A stretch of DNA of 64,000 bases from Halosegnis longus (GTDB lineage: Archaea; Halobacteriota; Halobacteria; Halobacteriales; Haloarculaceae), in NCBI RefSeq assembly GCF_009663395.1, contig NZ_QKNW01000003.1, positions 62,001 through 126,000 on the forward strand. The letters are read 5' to 3'. Both the position numbers and the translations under genes were made by a program. A model generated the notes under the pieces. That model was not told the origin of the DNA, did not search any database, and saw nothing but the letters and a program-made list of their open reading frames with translations. Of this stretch, positions 17,087-26,093 are shown piece by piece (within the stretch, counting starts at the first letter, position 1; the number at the start of each line of letters is the position of its first letter).

Positions 17087-18013
17087 ATGGCGTTACCAAC
17101 GATCGACGACTTGCCAACGAGGGCTGAGTACCAGGAGATGGTCGATGAACCGCTCCCAGACCGCGTCCCGACGTGGGTTCCACTGGCAGACTTCCTCTCA
17201 CCATACAACCAGATGCAGTACTGGTACAACGAGCTCACCGAGACGGACGTGCCGGTTCCCGAAACGCGCACCGTCAGTGTCATCGAGAGTGTGACTGGCA
17301 CCCCAACGTACGATACCGATGAAGTGATCGACGTTGTCGACGAGCTCGGTGGGACCGCATTCGTCCGTAGTGAGTACAAGGCGAGCTACACCGCCCGCCA
17401 GTCGAAGATTCCGGATACGAATCCCGAGAATGTCGAGTACTGGATGACCGAGTTCCTCTCGACGCTCGCCATGCAAGGGCTCCCAGTGGGCGAGCAACTC
17501 TGGCTTCGCGAGTGGCTCGACCTCGATTGGGCCGGCGACGATCTCGATCCGTGGCACCCAGAGATTCGTGCCTTCATCGATGATGGTGAGGTGCTGTGTT
17601 GGCACCTTCGCGACGCTGACGAGCTCCACAACGCCGACGAGATCGTCGAGGATGTCGGCCTCTCACCGTCGATGAATCCTGTCGGCTCCCTCCGGGCATG
17701 GCTCGCGCCCGACTGGGAAGAAACCGTCAGTGAGTACGCACAGGCGGTTGCTGACCAGTTCGAGGGGTCGTGGTCGGTCGACTTCGTGAAGACGACTGAC
17801 GGCGACTGGTACTGCACTGACATGGCGCTGCGTGCGCTCACTCCGGTCAGCGGTGAGTGGAACGAGATGAGTGGCCACCCCGGCAACTGTGAGCACCAAC
17901 TCGTCCGTCACCTCCCTGCAAGCTATCTGGATAGTGACGACCGGAGTCCCGAGGGAGTCGACGCAGAGGCCGAGCAACTCATCGAGGAGATGGAGATGGA
18001 TACCGATGCCTAA
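17087..18013 (+). CDS. ATP-grasp-like (R2K-type) protein
   Basis: A 308-aa protein. The middle and C-terminal parts follow the ATP-grasp order seen in phage R2K-type ligases: a Gly-Gly strand with FVRSEYKAS (~90-99), a loop, LWLREWLDLDW, HPEIRAFIDDGEVLCWHLRD, and WSVDFVKTTDGDWYCTDMAL near residue 230. Metal- and nucleotide-binding acidic residues fit these positions. The promoter-like CGGTAGATTCTTTTACTC lies about 27 bp upstream of ATG. The ligation substrate cannot be predicted. The family call is from pattern only. Confidence 0.5.
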   Translation: MALPTIDDLPTRAEYQEMVDEPLPDRVPTWVPLADFLSPYNQMQYWYNELTETDVPVPETRTVSVIESVTGTPTYDTDEVIDVVDELGGTAFVRSEYKASYTARQSKIPDTNPENVEYWMTEFLSTLAMQGLPVGEQLWLREWLDLDWAGDDLDPWHPEIRAFIDDGEVLCWHLRDADELHNADEIVEDVGLSPSMNPVGSLRAWLAPDWEETVSEYAQAVADQFEGSWSVDFVKTTDGDWYCTDMALRALTPVSGEWNEMSGHPGNCEHQLVRHLPASYLDSDDRSPEGVDAEAEQLIEEMEMDTDA

Positions 18014-18377
18014 CGAACAACTGACCGATATCGACGGCAGTGGACGTGACGACCCGCAGTCGTTCGAATACGATATCACGCCTGAAGATATCGAGATCAA
18101 CTGGCAACATCCACGCCATCCAGGTGAAAACGCGGTACTGCTCGTCTGGCCAACACCGTTGCGCGACAAGTGGGCTGTCGAAGTCGACGACGGCATCGCA
18201 TGGGCTGTGTCCCATACCGTCCTGTATGAAGATGCTGATGGTAACATCAAGCCCCGAACGAGATCGGTGGACCCCAACGATCCTCTCCCGACTGTCGTCG
18301 CACGCGCAATCTTGGGGTACACTGGTGAGTATGGCCCCGTCGAGACGTTGGTGAACGACTGGGGTGGTGACGAATGA
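18006..18377 (+). CDS. 123-aa hypothetical protein
   Basis: Starts MPNEQLTDIDGSGRDDPQSF. The ATG overlaps the end of the ATP-grasp-like gene by 8 nt. It is a mixed alpha/beta protein with a Trp-rich core (INWQHPRHPGENAVLLVWPT). No family recognised. It is likely co-expressed with the gene before it. Confidence 0.65.
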   Translation: MPNEQLTDIDGSGRDDPQSFEYDITPEDIEINWQHPRHPGENAVLLVWPTPLRDKWAVEVDDGIAWAVSHTVLYEDADGNIKPRTRSVDPNDPLPTVVARAILGYTGEYGPVETLVNDWGGDE

Positions 18378-18604
18378 GGCTACCGTACCTCACCGAGTCG
18401 GCGCTCGATCTGATCGAAGAGCTCTCGCTCCTCCTTGGTGGGATGCTCATCGTCTTCGCATACCTGTTCTTCATGGTCTATGTCGGTGAGCGGATCCTCG
18501 ACCTCGGTATCGCTGAATCGCTCACACTCACGATCCTCGTTCTGATCAACGGGTGTGCATTGATCGCGGTAGGCGCCATCGCCCATTACGTCCAGCACCG
18601 ATAA
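18374..18604 (+). CDS. 76-aa two-span membrane protein
   Basis: Two hydrophobic helices (LLLGGMLIVFAYLFFMVYV at ~19-37; LTLTILVLINGCALIAVGA at ~50-68) separated by a short acidic loop. Start overlaps the preceding stop (ATGA), and its stop overlaps the next start (TAATG). Sequence order resembles the next gene product, so the two may be diverged copies. Confidence 0.7.
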   Translation: MRLPYLTESALDLIEELSLLLGGMLIVFAYLFFMVYVGERILDLGIAESLTLTILVLINGCALIAVGAIAHYVQHR

Positions 18605-18831
18605 TGAGTGATCCATACAGACACAGAGATACCGACCCGCTGACGTTCACCGCTATTGCAATCGCCTTCAGCGCCCTCGGCTTTCTGCTTACCATTGCGT
18701 TCGCCGAGATCTGGCTCTTCGATACCGTACTGACGGTGGAGTACACACGCCTCGTCTCACTGACCATCCTCACCTTCGCGAACAGCTGTCTCCTCCTGTT
18801 CGCAGGCGCACTTGGGATCTATGTCAACTGA
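18604..18831 (+). CDS. 75-aa two-span membrane protein
   Basis: Starts MSDPYRHRDTDPLTFTAIAI with two hydrophobic spans and an intervening loop (WLFDTVLTVEYTRLVS). Layout and C-terminal span (LTILTFANSCLLLFAGALGI) resemble the preceding membrane protein (LTILVLINGCALIAVGAIAH). A holin-like or paired small-membrane-protein role is possible but not shown. Confidence 0.65.
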   Translation: MSDPYRHRDTDPLTFTAIAIAFSALGFLLTIAFAEIWLFDTVLTVEYTRLVSLTILTFANSCLLLFAGALGIYVN

Positions 18832-19264
18832 ACGTCTTACTGCCGATGTCGAACGCGCGCCAGACCAGTGCCCGATGTGTGGTGAGGAGTTCGCCGACCC
18901 TGACGACGTGAATCGAGAACGTGGGATCCACGCATCATCTCTCGATGCAAACCAGCTGTATCGTCGCCACCGCCGGCGTCACTTCTCAGTCTTCGATCAG
19001 CCGAAGCTCGACCCGACTGACGACCCACATCTGGACGCCTACTACGATGAAGCGCCCGACCCGACTGACGACGAAGACGACGAAGACGGAGACGACGAGC
19101 TCGACACCTACACCGTCACGAAGCATTACTCCGCACGACTCGCGATCGAGGTCGAAGCCCGCGACGAGCGTCACGCGAAGGACGTGTTCGAGCAGGTCAA
19201 AGCGGACGAGAATCTCGAGCCGGATGTCGACGAGCATCTCCATACTGAGGTCAGTGACTGGTAA
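18821..19264 (+). CDS. Zinc-finger protein with acidic linker
   Basis: A 147-aa protein (MSTERLTADVERAPDQCPMC). CPMC at ~17-20 followed by RRHRRRH at ~49-55 resembles a C2H2-like finger. A strongly acidic run (DDEDDEDGDDELD) separates it from a C-terminal alpha/beta unit (YSARLAIEVEARDERHAKDV). The ATG at 18821 lies within the last codons of the upstream membrane gene. Confidence 0.65.
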   Translation: MSTERLTADVERAPDQCPMCGEEFADPDDVNRERGIHASSLDANQLYRRHRRRHFSVFDQPKLDPTDDPHLDAYYDEAPDPTDDEDDEDGDDELDTYTVTKHYSARLAIEVEARDERHAKDVFEQVKADENLEPDVDEHLHTEVSDW

Positions 19265-19313
19265 CTGAACTCGTTCCCGAACGCTCAAGTGCGCGACACC
19301 TGTACGGGAGTGT

Positions 19314-20153
19314 ATGTCACAGCGACTTCCGAATCCACGTGTTGTTTCGAGTCATGAACAACTCATTTCGATTGCTGATCAGGCGCGAGAAAAGGCATTC
19401 GCGCCATACTCCGAATTCACCGTTGGCGCAGCGATCAAGACCGAGCAAGGCACATATCACGGTGCGAATATCGAGGTATCTGGCCGACAGACTTCGATTC
19501 ACGCTGAAGCGATGGCGATCTTCTCCGCAGTGATGGCTGGTGCTAGTGAGTTCTCACACATGGTCGTGTCGAGCGCACGAACTGAGGCGCCGTGTGGTCT
19601 CTGCCAGCATACACTCACCCAGTTCACCGACACGCTCGATATCACCGTTGTCGGCGAAGACGGCGAATCTGAATCCTACGAGCTGAGTGAGCTCACCGGT
19701 GACGCCTATACGGCGACGACACGCCATCCGGGTAACGGGCACGTCGTCGATGACGATGGTGAGGACACGGCGGACACAGACGACACTGATGACACAGACG
19801 ACACTGGGAGCACGGACCCGTTGGTCAGTGACGCACCACCAAGCACAGCATCGATCACCGAGTGGGTTCGGATCACCATCGCTGACTCACTCGAACCTGA
19901 CGCTATCCATTGGTTCGACACATACACCGGTCAACTCGATGGTGAGCTCGTTGGCCTCGACAAGGCGGTCGTGTACACGGTCAAACGACACGACGTTGGC
20001 ACATACATCGAAGTCTCCGACCGCATCGATGGTGCGTCCGATGAGCATGTTCGCAAGATGCTGATGGAGCTACACGACCAGAACCTCATCACGTATGATG
20101 CAAACGGCTCTCTCACCGTGACGAACATCGCCAGAACGACCTACTTCGAGTAA
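19314..20153 (+). CDS. cdd: Cytidine deaminase fused to a C-terminal domain
   Basis: A 279-aa protein. Residues ~10-130 are a cytidine deaminase domain: FAPYSEFTVGAAI, the zinc/catalytic HAE motif (63-65) and PCGLC (93-97). It would convert (deoxy)cytidine to (deoxy)uridine. Residues ~150-170 are a (Asp-Thr-Asp) linker. The C-terminal ~90 residues look like a winged-helix unit (SDEHVRKMLMELHDQNLITYDANGSLTV). Free-standing enzymes are ~130 aa, so the extra domain is unusual and could bind DNA or a partner. The deaminase part is confident; the C-terminal call is tentative. Confidence 0.82.
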   Translation: MSQRLPNPRVVSSHEQLISIADQAREKAFAPYSEFTVGAAIKTEQGTYHGANIEVSGRQTSIHAEAMAIFSAVMAGASEFSHMVVSSARTEAPCGLCQHTLTQFTDTLDITVVGEDGESESYELSELTGDAYTATTRHPGNGHVVDDDGEDTADTDDTDDTDDTGSTDPLVSDAPPSTASITEWVRITIADSLEPDAIHWFDTYTGQLDGELVGLDKAVVYTVKRHDVGTYIEVSDRIDGASDEHVRKMLMELHDQNLITYDANGSLTVTNIARTTYFE

Positions 20154-20170
20154 CCAGTCGTCGACTTTCG

Positions 20171-21955
20171 CTACGCGTCGGCAGTAACGGTCTCGCGCCA
20201 CGGAGCCTTGCTCGAGTGTGCCCAGTGGTCGGGCGCATCGTCCGTCACAGCCTCTTCGTACCAGTCAGGGAACTCGACCTTGTGCATCAGCTGCTCCATC
20301 TTCGCGTCGAGCACGTAGAACGATGCAGCATCATCGGGGCCACGGACTGCTCGCCCAACCGCTTGCGCACAGTCGAGCATCGCCTCCTGATTGTACCAGT
20401 CCCACGCAGATCGCTCGTTGAGCAAGTAGCTCACTCGCTCGTCACCGGGCGATCGGAACGGAACCTTCAGCAGCACCTGCCACCGTGCCATGTCACCCTC
20501 CAGGTCGACACCTTCGGTCATCGAGGGTGTCGCGAGGATGTCTGCACTGCTCTCCTGGAACGCCTCCAGCGCCTCAGTGGCATCCATGTCCTGCTTGTGA
20601 CGGAAGACCTTGTGGTGGCCCAGCGACTGCGCCAACCGCTTTGCGCGCCCGTAGGACGCCGTGTGGATGATACCGTTCTCACCAGTGTGGTGACTGTGGA
20701 TCTCCTCGATCGTACTGATGATCTCCGGCCAGTGTTCATCACAGCCGTCACCCGACATCGACCCGACGACCGTGTTCGTATGAATGCGACGGTTCTCGAC
20801 CGGGAACGGCATCGGACAACGGATGAGCTCGGTCTCGCCCGGGAGCCCGATCCGGTCTGCCCACGTCTCGACATCGTTGCGATACGGGATCGTCGCCGAC
20901 GACAGGATCCGCTTGTTGCCACGACTCCAGATCATCTTCTCGAGGAACCGGTCAACGTCGACCGGCTGGAGCTCGATGTACTTGCTGTTCGAGCGCCCCG
21001 TCCGCTCGATCGTGTCGACGTTCACCACCCACGGCCGGTCCTCACTGATCTCGTCCAGACAGTAGTTGTAGCGATCGAGGAACGTCTCACACTGCTCGAC
21101 CTCGTGTCGCATCGACGGGTTGTCCTCCCAGTCGTCGACGAAGATCGTACACTGGCGCGCGATGTCGGCAAGGATGTTCTCGACATCCTCGAAGCGGTCA
21201 GCGCTCCAGTCGACCCGGTGCTCGAAGTCCGAGAGGACGGCGTCAGGCAGCGTTCGCTCCGAGACGGTGAAGCCGGCGAACAGACTCGCGATCTGTCCCT
21301 CCAGCCCGTGTGCCTCGTCGACACGAACGATGTCTCGGTTGCCGAATGACATCTGCTCGCCCTCCTGTGAGACCATCGGGAGGTTGTTGTCGATGATCAA
21401 CATCGCGAACGTGAGCACGGCTTGGCTTGCGCTCATCGCGTCTTCCTTCGCCTCCCAGTAGGTACACCCGCTCGTCCCCATGCACGACTGCTCGTTGCCG
21501 TTCCGAATCGGGCAGTCAGCACAGTTGGTTCCTCCGGCTGCACACGAGTAGTCGCGTCGGGATTTCAGCATCTCGATTGCATCCTGCAGCGTCTCGTCAG
21601 CTGCGAGCTGGTCTCGAAGCTGTTTCTGGGGCGTCGTGTAGAACGACGACCCGTCGAGTACGCTCAGATCGAGCTCGAAGTACGACTCGATGCCGGCTTG
21701 GTTCTCGTACAGGACCGAGTTCACCTCACCGACTGCCACTAGCAGCGGGCTTTTGCCCACACCAGTCGGCGCGTCGATGATCACGTTGTCAGCGTCGTCG
21801 ATGAAGAGCTTCCACAGTGTGTGGTACAGTACCTCGTCCTGGTACTCCCGGTAGCCAGGGAATGGAAACTGCTCGTCAGCAAGGTCACGGAGGTAGCCCC
21901 GAAACCCGGACTCGTCAGCCGTATAGTCGGTGTAGTCGATGTCCGTATTGGTCAT
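20171..21955 (-). CDS. XPD/DinG-family DNA helicase with Fe-S cysteines
   Basis: A 594-aa superfamily 2 helicase. Walker A is DAPTGVGKS (61-69) and the Walker B DEAH box is at 213-216. Later motifs are ILSSATIP, ILATPSMTEGVDLEGDMARW and QAVGRAVRGPDDAA. Between motifs I and II are Cys138, 145, 148, 158 and 164, fitting the 4Fe-4S domain of XPD/DinG helicases. These unwind DNA 5' to 3' in repair or replication. The gene is transcribed leftward, opposite to its neighbours, and ends 17 bp from the deaminase gene. Confidence 0.85.
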   Translation of the reverse strand: MTNTDIDYTDYTADESGFRGYLRDLADEQFPFPGYREYQDEVLYHTLWKLFIDDADNVIIDAPTGVGKSPLLVAVGEVNSVLYENQAGIESYFELDLSVLDGSSFYTTPQKQLRDQLAADETLQDAIEMLKSRRDYSCAAGGTNCADCPIRNGNEQSCMGTSGCTYWEAKEDAMSASQAVLTFAMLIIDNNLPMVSQEGEQMSFGNRDIVRVDEAHGLEGQIASLFAGFTVSERTLPDAVLSDFEHRVDWSADRFEDVENILADIARQCTIFVDDWEDNPSMRHEVEQCETFLDRYNYCLDEISEDRPWVVNVDTIERTGRSNSKYIELQPVDVDRFLEKMIWSRGNKRILSSATIPYRNDVETWADRIGLPGETELIRCPMPFPVENRRIHTNTVVGSMSGDGCDEHWPEIISTIEEIHSHHTGENGIIHTASYGRAKRLAQSLGHHKVFRHKQDMDATEALEAFQESSADILATPSMTEGVDLEGDMARWQVLLKVPFRSPGDERVSYLLNERSAWDWYNQEAMLDCAQAVGRAVRGPDDAASFYVLDAKMEQLMHKVEFPDWYEEAVTDDAPDHWAHSSKAPWRETVTADA

Positions 21956-22172
21956 ACACGGTATACTTGCGCGACCAACATGAATCCATTGGGAACTGGT
22001 TCATCCAGACAGCAATTTCTTCAGAGCTGTCAGCGATTCTGTTATTCACCAGACGCGATATCTTTACCACAGATGTTCACACAACTATGTGTTGTGAGGC
22101 GAGTTCAGTACACGATCGATATCGCAGTTCCGTCGGACACTGTCGAGAACACCATCGTTCGGTGATCCCTGC

Positions 22173-22403
22173 ATGATTCTACAACTCACAATCACACGCA
22201 CAGTCTCCACGCAAGACGGCTCAACGGAGGAGCAGTGGGAGCTGAAGATCATCGACGATCGCGTGACCGTCATCAATCACGACGCACGCGAGCCCGACTG
22301 TGAACGTGGCCCATCGCGTGCCGTTGACACAGAGGCATGTCCAGACGAGGTCCTCGAGCAGTTCAGCTCGGCACTGGAGGAGACGCATGATGCACTCTGT
22401 TGA
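22173..22403 (+). CDS. 76-aa hypothetical protein
   Basis: Starts MILQLTITRTVSTQDGSTEE. Beta hairpins (LTITRTVS; QWELKIIDDRVTVINHD) are followed by an acidic helix. Preceded by a ~215-bp divergent region with GTTCACACAACTAT at 22076 and a TATA-like ATCTTTACC. A 23-residue frame ending at 22165 in that region is too short to claim. Confidence 0.55.
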   Translation: MILQLTITRTVSTQDGSTEEQWELKIIDDRVTVINHDAREPDCERGPSRAVDTEACPDEVLEQFSSALEETHDALC

Positions 22404-22448
22404 ACTCGTTTCCACAAGTCTTACATACGTCGCGACACTACGAACGTA

Positions 22449-22592
22449 GTGCCCCCAGAGAAGGGGCCCGCAAGCCACCTGTTGCTACAGGGGCTCTGGG
22501 TTTTCCCTTCCGGGTGGTACTGCGTCGACTGTGACGCGAACCTGGTCACGCCGAACCGAATCACCTGCTTGGACATGACCTGTGGGGGTTGA
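22449..22592 (+). CDS. Possible 47-aa Cys-rich microprotein
   Basis: A GTG-initiated frame, not overlapping other genes, with WYCVDC and CLDMTCGG near the end: two Cys pairs compatible with a small zinc site. The stop is followed by the hairpin GGGGGTTGATCACCCCC. It fits the many zinc-ribbon microproteins here, but the start is weak and the N-terminus is atypical. Confidence 0.4.
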   Translation: MPPEKGPASHLLLQGLWVFPSGWYCVDCDANLVTPNRITCLDMTCGG

Positions 22593-22620
22593 TCACCCCC
22601 GCCATCGTTTCCCTCGTCGC

Positions 22621-22728
22621 ATGAAACATTGTGTGTACGGCCTCGTCTATCGGCCCCCAGTCCCACCGTTCTGGATCGTGGCCGTCATACTGTTCATCCT
22701 CCTCGGGATGTACATCGGCGGGTTCTAG
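22621..22728 (+). CDS. 35-aa single-span membrane peptide
   Basis: MKHCVYGLVYRPPVPPFWIV followed by a hydrophobic helix ending MYIGGF. The ATG is directly preceded by GTCGC, the recurrent start context of this genome, which supports expression. Confidence 0.55.
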   Translation: MKHCVYGLVYRPPVPPFWIVAVILFILLGMYIGGF

Positions 22729-22753
22729 CTCGGGCTCGTGTCGTGAATGTCGC

Positions 22754-23053
22754 ATGACTGACAGCCCCCAGTCGTCCAACCGTGTCTCGATTCCGGCCCA
22801 CTACGAGAAGCGCGTCGGGTCGGGCATGTACGCCGGCTATCGGGAGACGCAGCGATGGAACTGGGTCGAGCAGCGCGAGCTCGGTGGCGACTGTCCCCTC
22901 CCGTTCTACACGCGCGTGGATCGTGATCGAAGCGCGATGTACGATCCCGATGGCGACGGGGCACACATCGAGATGGGGGTCGGGCTGGTCTATGATCTGT
23001 CGGACGACGTTGTGGTGGAACCTGATTCTCGTCCGGCCTCCGTTGACCTCTAA
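22754..23053 (+). CDS. 99-aa hypothetical protein
   Basis: Starts MTDSPQSSNRVSIPAHYEKR with the GTCGC start context. Tyr/Trp/Arg-rich middle (YAGYRETQRWNWVEQRE) and a beta-like C-terminus. No family recognised. Confidence 0.6.
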   Translation: MTDSPQSSNRVSIPAHYEKRVGSGMYAGYRETQRWNWVEQRELGGDCPLPFYTRVDRDRSAMYDPDGDGAHIEMGVGLVYDLSDDVVVEPDSRPASVDL

Positions 23054-23144
23054 CTCGACCGCACCTGTTCCTGTCAGCCCATAGTGTAAACGCGTACTCG
23101 GAAGAAAAACATTCATATGTGTCCCCCTAATACGTAGGGATGCA

Positions 23145-24137
23145 ATGTCGATTACGGATATTGGGAAGGAGGAGGCCGAGAACGCTGACACCGGTGGCGT
23201 CACCGGTGACGACTACGAACGATACGATGTAACCGAGCTGGAGTACCTCAAATCTCACCCGACGACGGCAGTTGGTGGGACGGCAGTGGCACTGCGGTAC
23301 TTCCCGGGCGACCCGGACGACAACAATCTGGATCGCGGGTTCGCGGGGCTCGTCGTCGACGACCCGTTCCTGTACACCGGAGGCGACGAAGCGCTGGCTG
23401 GCAGCGCAGTCTTCTCCAAGGACGAGGGAGAGAAGGGTGACGACCTCAAGGCCGTCAACCTCGAGGACGACGACACGAAGCACATCGAGGACACGGGCGT
23501 CGACTTCGACGGCAACGTGTTCTACGGTGAGCAGATCGACTCGATCGACAACGACCAGGTCGTCATCAAGCTGACTGGCAACGCTGGTCGCTCCGCGATC
23601 TGCTGTCTCGATGTTCACGGCAAGGGTGGCGCAGAAGTCGAGACGACCGACACCGGTCAGCCGAAGATCAATCCGGAGACGGGCTACCCGGATGTCGTGC
23701 CCGCGCTCCTCGAGTACTTCGACAACGACGAGGACAACTACACGCCTCCGCGCTACTACCGCGACACGGAGCTGCGTCCGGACATGGAGGGCGAGCAGGT
23801 CGTCTTCATGATCCAGCGCATGCGTGACGTGAAGGAGGACTACGACGGCGACTCCTACTGGTCGACCGTTCTCACGGCGACCGAAGATGGCGATGGGCAG
23901 GCCGACATGGAGTTCGAGACCGTCCAGCCGACCGACGAGTTCGAGCCGAGCGAGGAGCTCCTCCGTGCCACGAGCTGGCTGGAGAGCTACCCCGAGCGCG
24001 AGGAGATCGCACGCGCCTGCGTCGATCAGGGCGTCCAGATTCCGGACAAGGTGCGCGAGTATCTCTCCGAGGAGAACGAGGAGCTGCTGCGTGAGCTCCA
24101 GTCGGACGCCTCCGAGACGACCGAAGCCGAAGCATAA
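23145..24137 (+). CDS. 330-aa acidic unknown protein, probably well expressed
   Basis: A strongly acidic protein. The codon choice is very GC-rich at third positions (GAC, GAG, GTC, AAG) and more uniform than in its neighbours, which suggests high expression. The N-terminal two-thirds is mainly beta and loops (VVDDPFLYTGGDEALAGSAV; VFYGEQIDSIDNDQVVIKLT), with QVVFMIQRMRDVKEDYDGDS near residue 220; the last ~70 residues are helical (SWLESYPEREEIARACVDQG). A single-strand DNA-binding or virion role would fit the size and abundance, but I recognise no family. Confidence 0.75.
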   Translation: MSITDIGKEEAENADTGGVTGDDYERYDVTELEYLKSHPTTAVGGTAVALRYFPGDPDDNNLDRGFAGLVVDDPFLYTGGDEALAGSAVFSKDEGEKGDDLKAVNLEDDDTKHIEDTGVDFDGNVFYGEQIDSIDNDQVVIKLTGNAGRSAICCLDVHGKGGAEVETTDTGQPKINPETGYPDVVPALLEYFDNDEDNYTPPRYYRDTELRPDMEGEQVVFMIQRMRDVKEDYDGDSYWSTVLTATEDGDGQADMEFETVQPTDEFEPSEELLRATSWLESYPEREEIARACVDQGVQIPDKVREYLSEENEELLRELQSDASETTEAEA

Positions 24138-24546
24138 CCATTCACCACCTTCGATTTATGTCGCACAGCATCGTTTCCGACCATCCGCCCGCCGGCTGTC
24201 CCAAGGGTCCCTCCTGGGGCAGTCAGTGCCACCGCGTCACGCGTGGGGCCGTTTCGGCCCCCGTTCGTTCCCGTCCGTGGCACGTCGCGTGGCAGGGTTC
24301 GAGCGAGTTCGCATCCCAATCCAACTCGTCATCCCATAGTACGGTCGTTGCCATAGGGCCATTTCGTGGTGTCCATCGTCCGACGGCAGGGCTCTGTCCT
24401 GCCTCTCCGGACATTCGCTCACAGCACACGCATGGGGGCCATCATGGCTCCCGCCATTCCCACCGGACCGTCCCGTCACCGCACGTTCCGGCTGTCATTC
24501 CCCAACTTCCCCTCTGAGTCTCACGCGCCGAGACTCCTTTCGTCGC
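24138..24546. other. 409-bp GC-rich non-coding region with hairpins
   Basis: Open frames here are basic and His/Pro/Ser-rich, unlike the acidic genes around, so I treat it as non-coding. It contains GGGGCCG/CGGCCCC with a TTT loop near 24246, GGCAGGGCTCTGTCCTGCC near 24384, GGGGGCCATCATGGCTCCC near 24434 and GAGTCTC/GAGACTC near 24515, the last ending just before the GTCGC-ATG of the next gene. An RNA or regulatory role is possible. Confidence 0.45.
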
Positions 24547-24846
24547 ATGGACGATCTGACGCTCAACGCAGAATCGCGTCTGCTCCACGAGACACTTCGT
24601 CGGATCGACAGAGAGGTACGTGGCGCCTACCGCGCCGGCTATCACTACATCTACGTCGGTCGCCCCTCACCAGCAACGCTTGGCGAGAGCGCTGGTGATG
24701 CGTCGATTGCATACAGCTGTGCGATCGTCCCTGCGCTCGACGAGCTCGAGCATGACGAGCTGCCCGGCGAGTATCAATGGACAGAGTACGATCTCCGCTC
24801 GATCAGTCCAGCGGAGTATCGGGAGTTCGTCTCAGGGACACGATGA
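24547..24846 (+). CDS. 99-aa hypothetical protein
   Basis: Starts MDDLTLNAESRLLHETLRRI with the GTCGC start context. Helical N-terminus, then YRAGYHYIYVGRPSPATLGE and an acidic C-terminus. Stop overlaps the next start (ATGA). Function unknown. Confidence 0.65.
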   Translation: MDDLTLNAESRLLHETLRRIDREVRGAYRAGYHYIYVGRPSPATLGESAGDASIAYSCAIVPALDELEHDELPGEYQWTEYDLRSISPAEYREFVSGTR

Positions 24847-25274
24847 ACCCCTGGGTTGGCTTCCCACTACTCGATCTGTGCATCAGTGTCGCACTGACGT
24901 TCGTCTACCGCTACTGGCCAGAGTTCAAATCGACGGTCCGTCGACGGGTGGTAGATGGTGGCGAACACGTCGAGATCGAACTCCGGCCTGAGCTCTTCGC
25001 CGGACTGGTCATCCACACGCACGGTGAGGAACTGGCCGGCCCACTGACGAACTTCAACATCGACGAGTTCCAGTATGGCGTCCGTGGGACCACGTCGCCC
25101 GACGAGGCCGTGGATACCATCATACTGCAGGATACGTACAGTCTCTGCAAGTGGGCTCACGACGATCGTCTCGATGGCTACAATCGACGTGGCTCACTGA
25201 CGACTCTCGGTGACTGTCTGGCCGAGATACGCGCAGAGCGGGGCCACGGGTGGACAGACGAATACACGTCGTAG
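24843..25274 (+). CDS. 143-aa hypothetical protein with N-terminal hydrophobic segment
   Basis: Starts MNPWVGFPLLDLCISVALTF, a possible membrane anchor, followed by an alpha/beta soluble part (VEIELRPELFAGLVIHTHGE). Coupled to the upstream gene by ATGA overlap. No family recognised. Confidence 0.65.
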   Translation: MNPWVGFPLLDLCISVALTFVYRYWPEFKSTVRRRVVDGGEHVEIELRPELFAGLVIHTHGEELAGPLTNFNIDEFQYGVRGTTSPDEAVDTIILQDTYSLCKWAHDDRLDGYNRRGSLTTLGDCLAEIRAERGHGWTDEYTS

Positions 25275-25301
25275 CCGTGGCGCACAGCGGGCGGATGTCG
25301 C

Positions 25302-26093
25302 ATGTCAGAAGATTTCACGAGCCGGACCGAGTGGCTTCTCGCGAAGGCAGCGTTCCGTGAGGAATTGGACCGTCTCGATATCGATGGTGTCGATATTCGG
25401 CTGGACGACTCGACCGATGAACACTTCTCGTTCACTGTCGAGCTCAGCCGGAAGCGCGTCGACTCCGAGCCCGAGGAGCTCCTCGATCAGCTGAACGAAC
25501 AGGCTGGTCGCGATGGCACTGACCAGCTGTCGTACGAGGTCGACACACCGCTGAACAGCAGTATCGACAACATCGTCGACAACACCGTCGAGCCATCGAC
25601 CGATCTGTGGGATATCGGGAGCGAGAATGCACCGATCACACAGCGGGAGATCGACGCGATGCTCGAGGAGGTCGAGTCGGATGTGTTCTCCCTGTCGGAT
25701 GTGACGCTCGGACTCTGGCGGACGTTCGACGATGCGCCGTCCGTAGACGAGATCCGCTCCGAGCTCGAGTCCCGGGCAGCAGCGTACGGTGTCGACGATA
25801 TGGCATCGGCAGAGACGATGCAGGAACGGCTGGAGGGGGCGACTGGCCAGAAACAGTGTCCCAAGGGGTGTGGTGAGATGGTGTATCATCTCAACCCGGC
25901 CGGGTGGGTCTGTCCCGACTGTGCTGAATTCGCCAGTGCCGTGGATGACGTAAACGGGACGGACGACACAGACGGCACTGGTGGCACTGGTAGCACGGAC
26001 GACACAGACGATACAGCACCACGTGAGCGTCCGACCGACATCAGCAGTGGGCCCGACTCGCCTCCACAAGCGGACTCAACGGTTCATCGGTAG
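25302..26093 (+). CDS. Zinc-ribbon protein with Asp/Thr/Gly linker
   Basis: A 263-aa protein. The N-terminal ~170 residues are helical and acidic. A zinc ribbon follows (CPKGCGEMVYHLNPAGWVCP then DCAEF, ~187-206). The tail is low complexity (GTDDTDGTGGTGSTDDTDDT), the same type of linker as in three other proteins of the window. GTCGC directly precedes the ATG. It is the last rightward gene before the non-coding region. Confidence 0.65.
   Translation: MSEDFTSRTEWLLAKAAFREELDRLDIDGVDIRLDDSTDEHFSFTVELSRKRVDSEPEELLDQLNEQAGRDGTDQLSYEVDTPLNSSIDNIVDNTVEPSTDLWDIGSENAPITQREIDAMLEEVESDVFSLSDVTLGLWRTFDDAPSVDEIRSELESRAAAYGVDDMASAETMQERLEGATGQKQCPKGCGEMVYHLNPAGWVCPDCAEFASAVDDVNGTDDTDGTGGTGSTDDTDDTAPRERPTDISSGPDSPPQADSTVHR

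Noticed and set aside
24158-24517. 119-aa frame starting MSHSIVSDHPPA
   Set aside because: His/Ser/Pro-rich and non-acidic, and it overlaps four hairpins; more likely non-coding.
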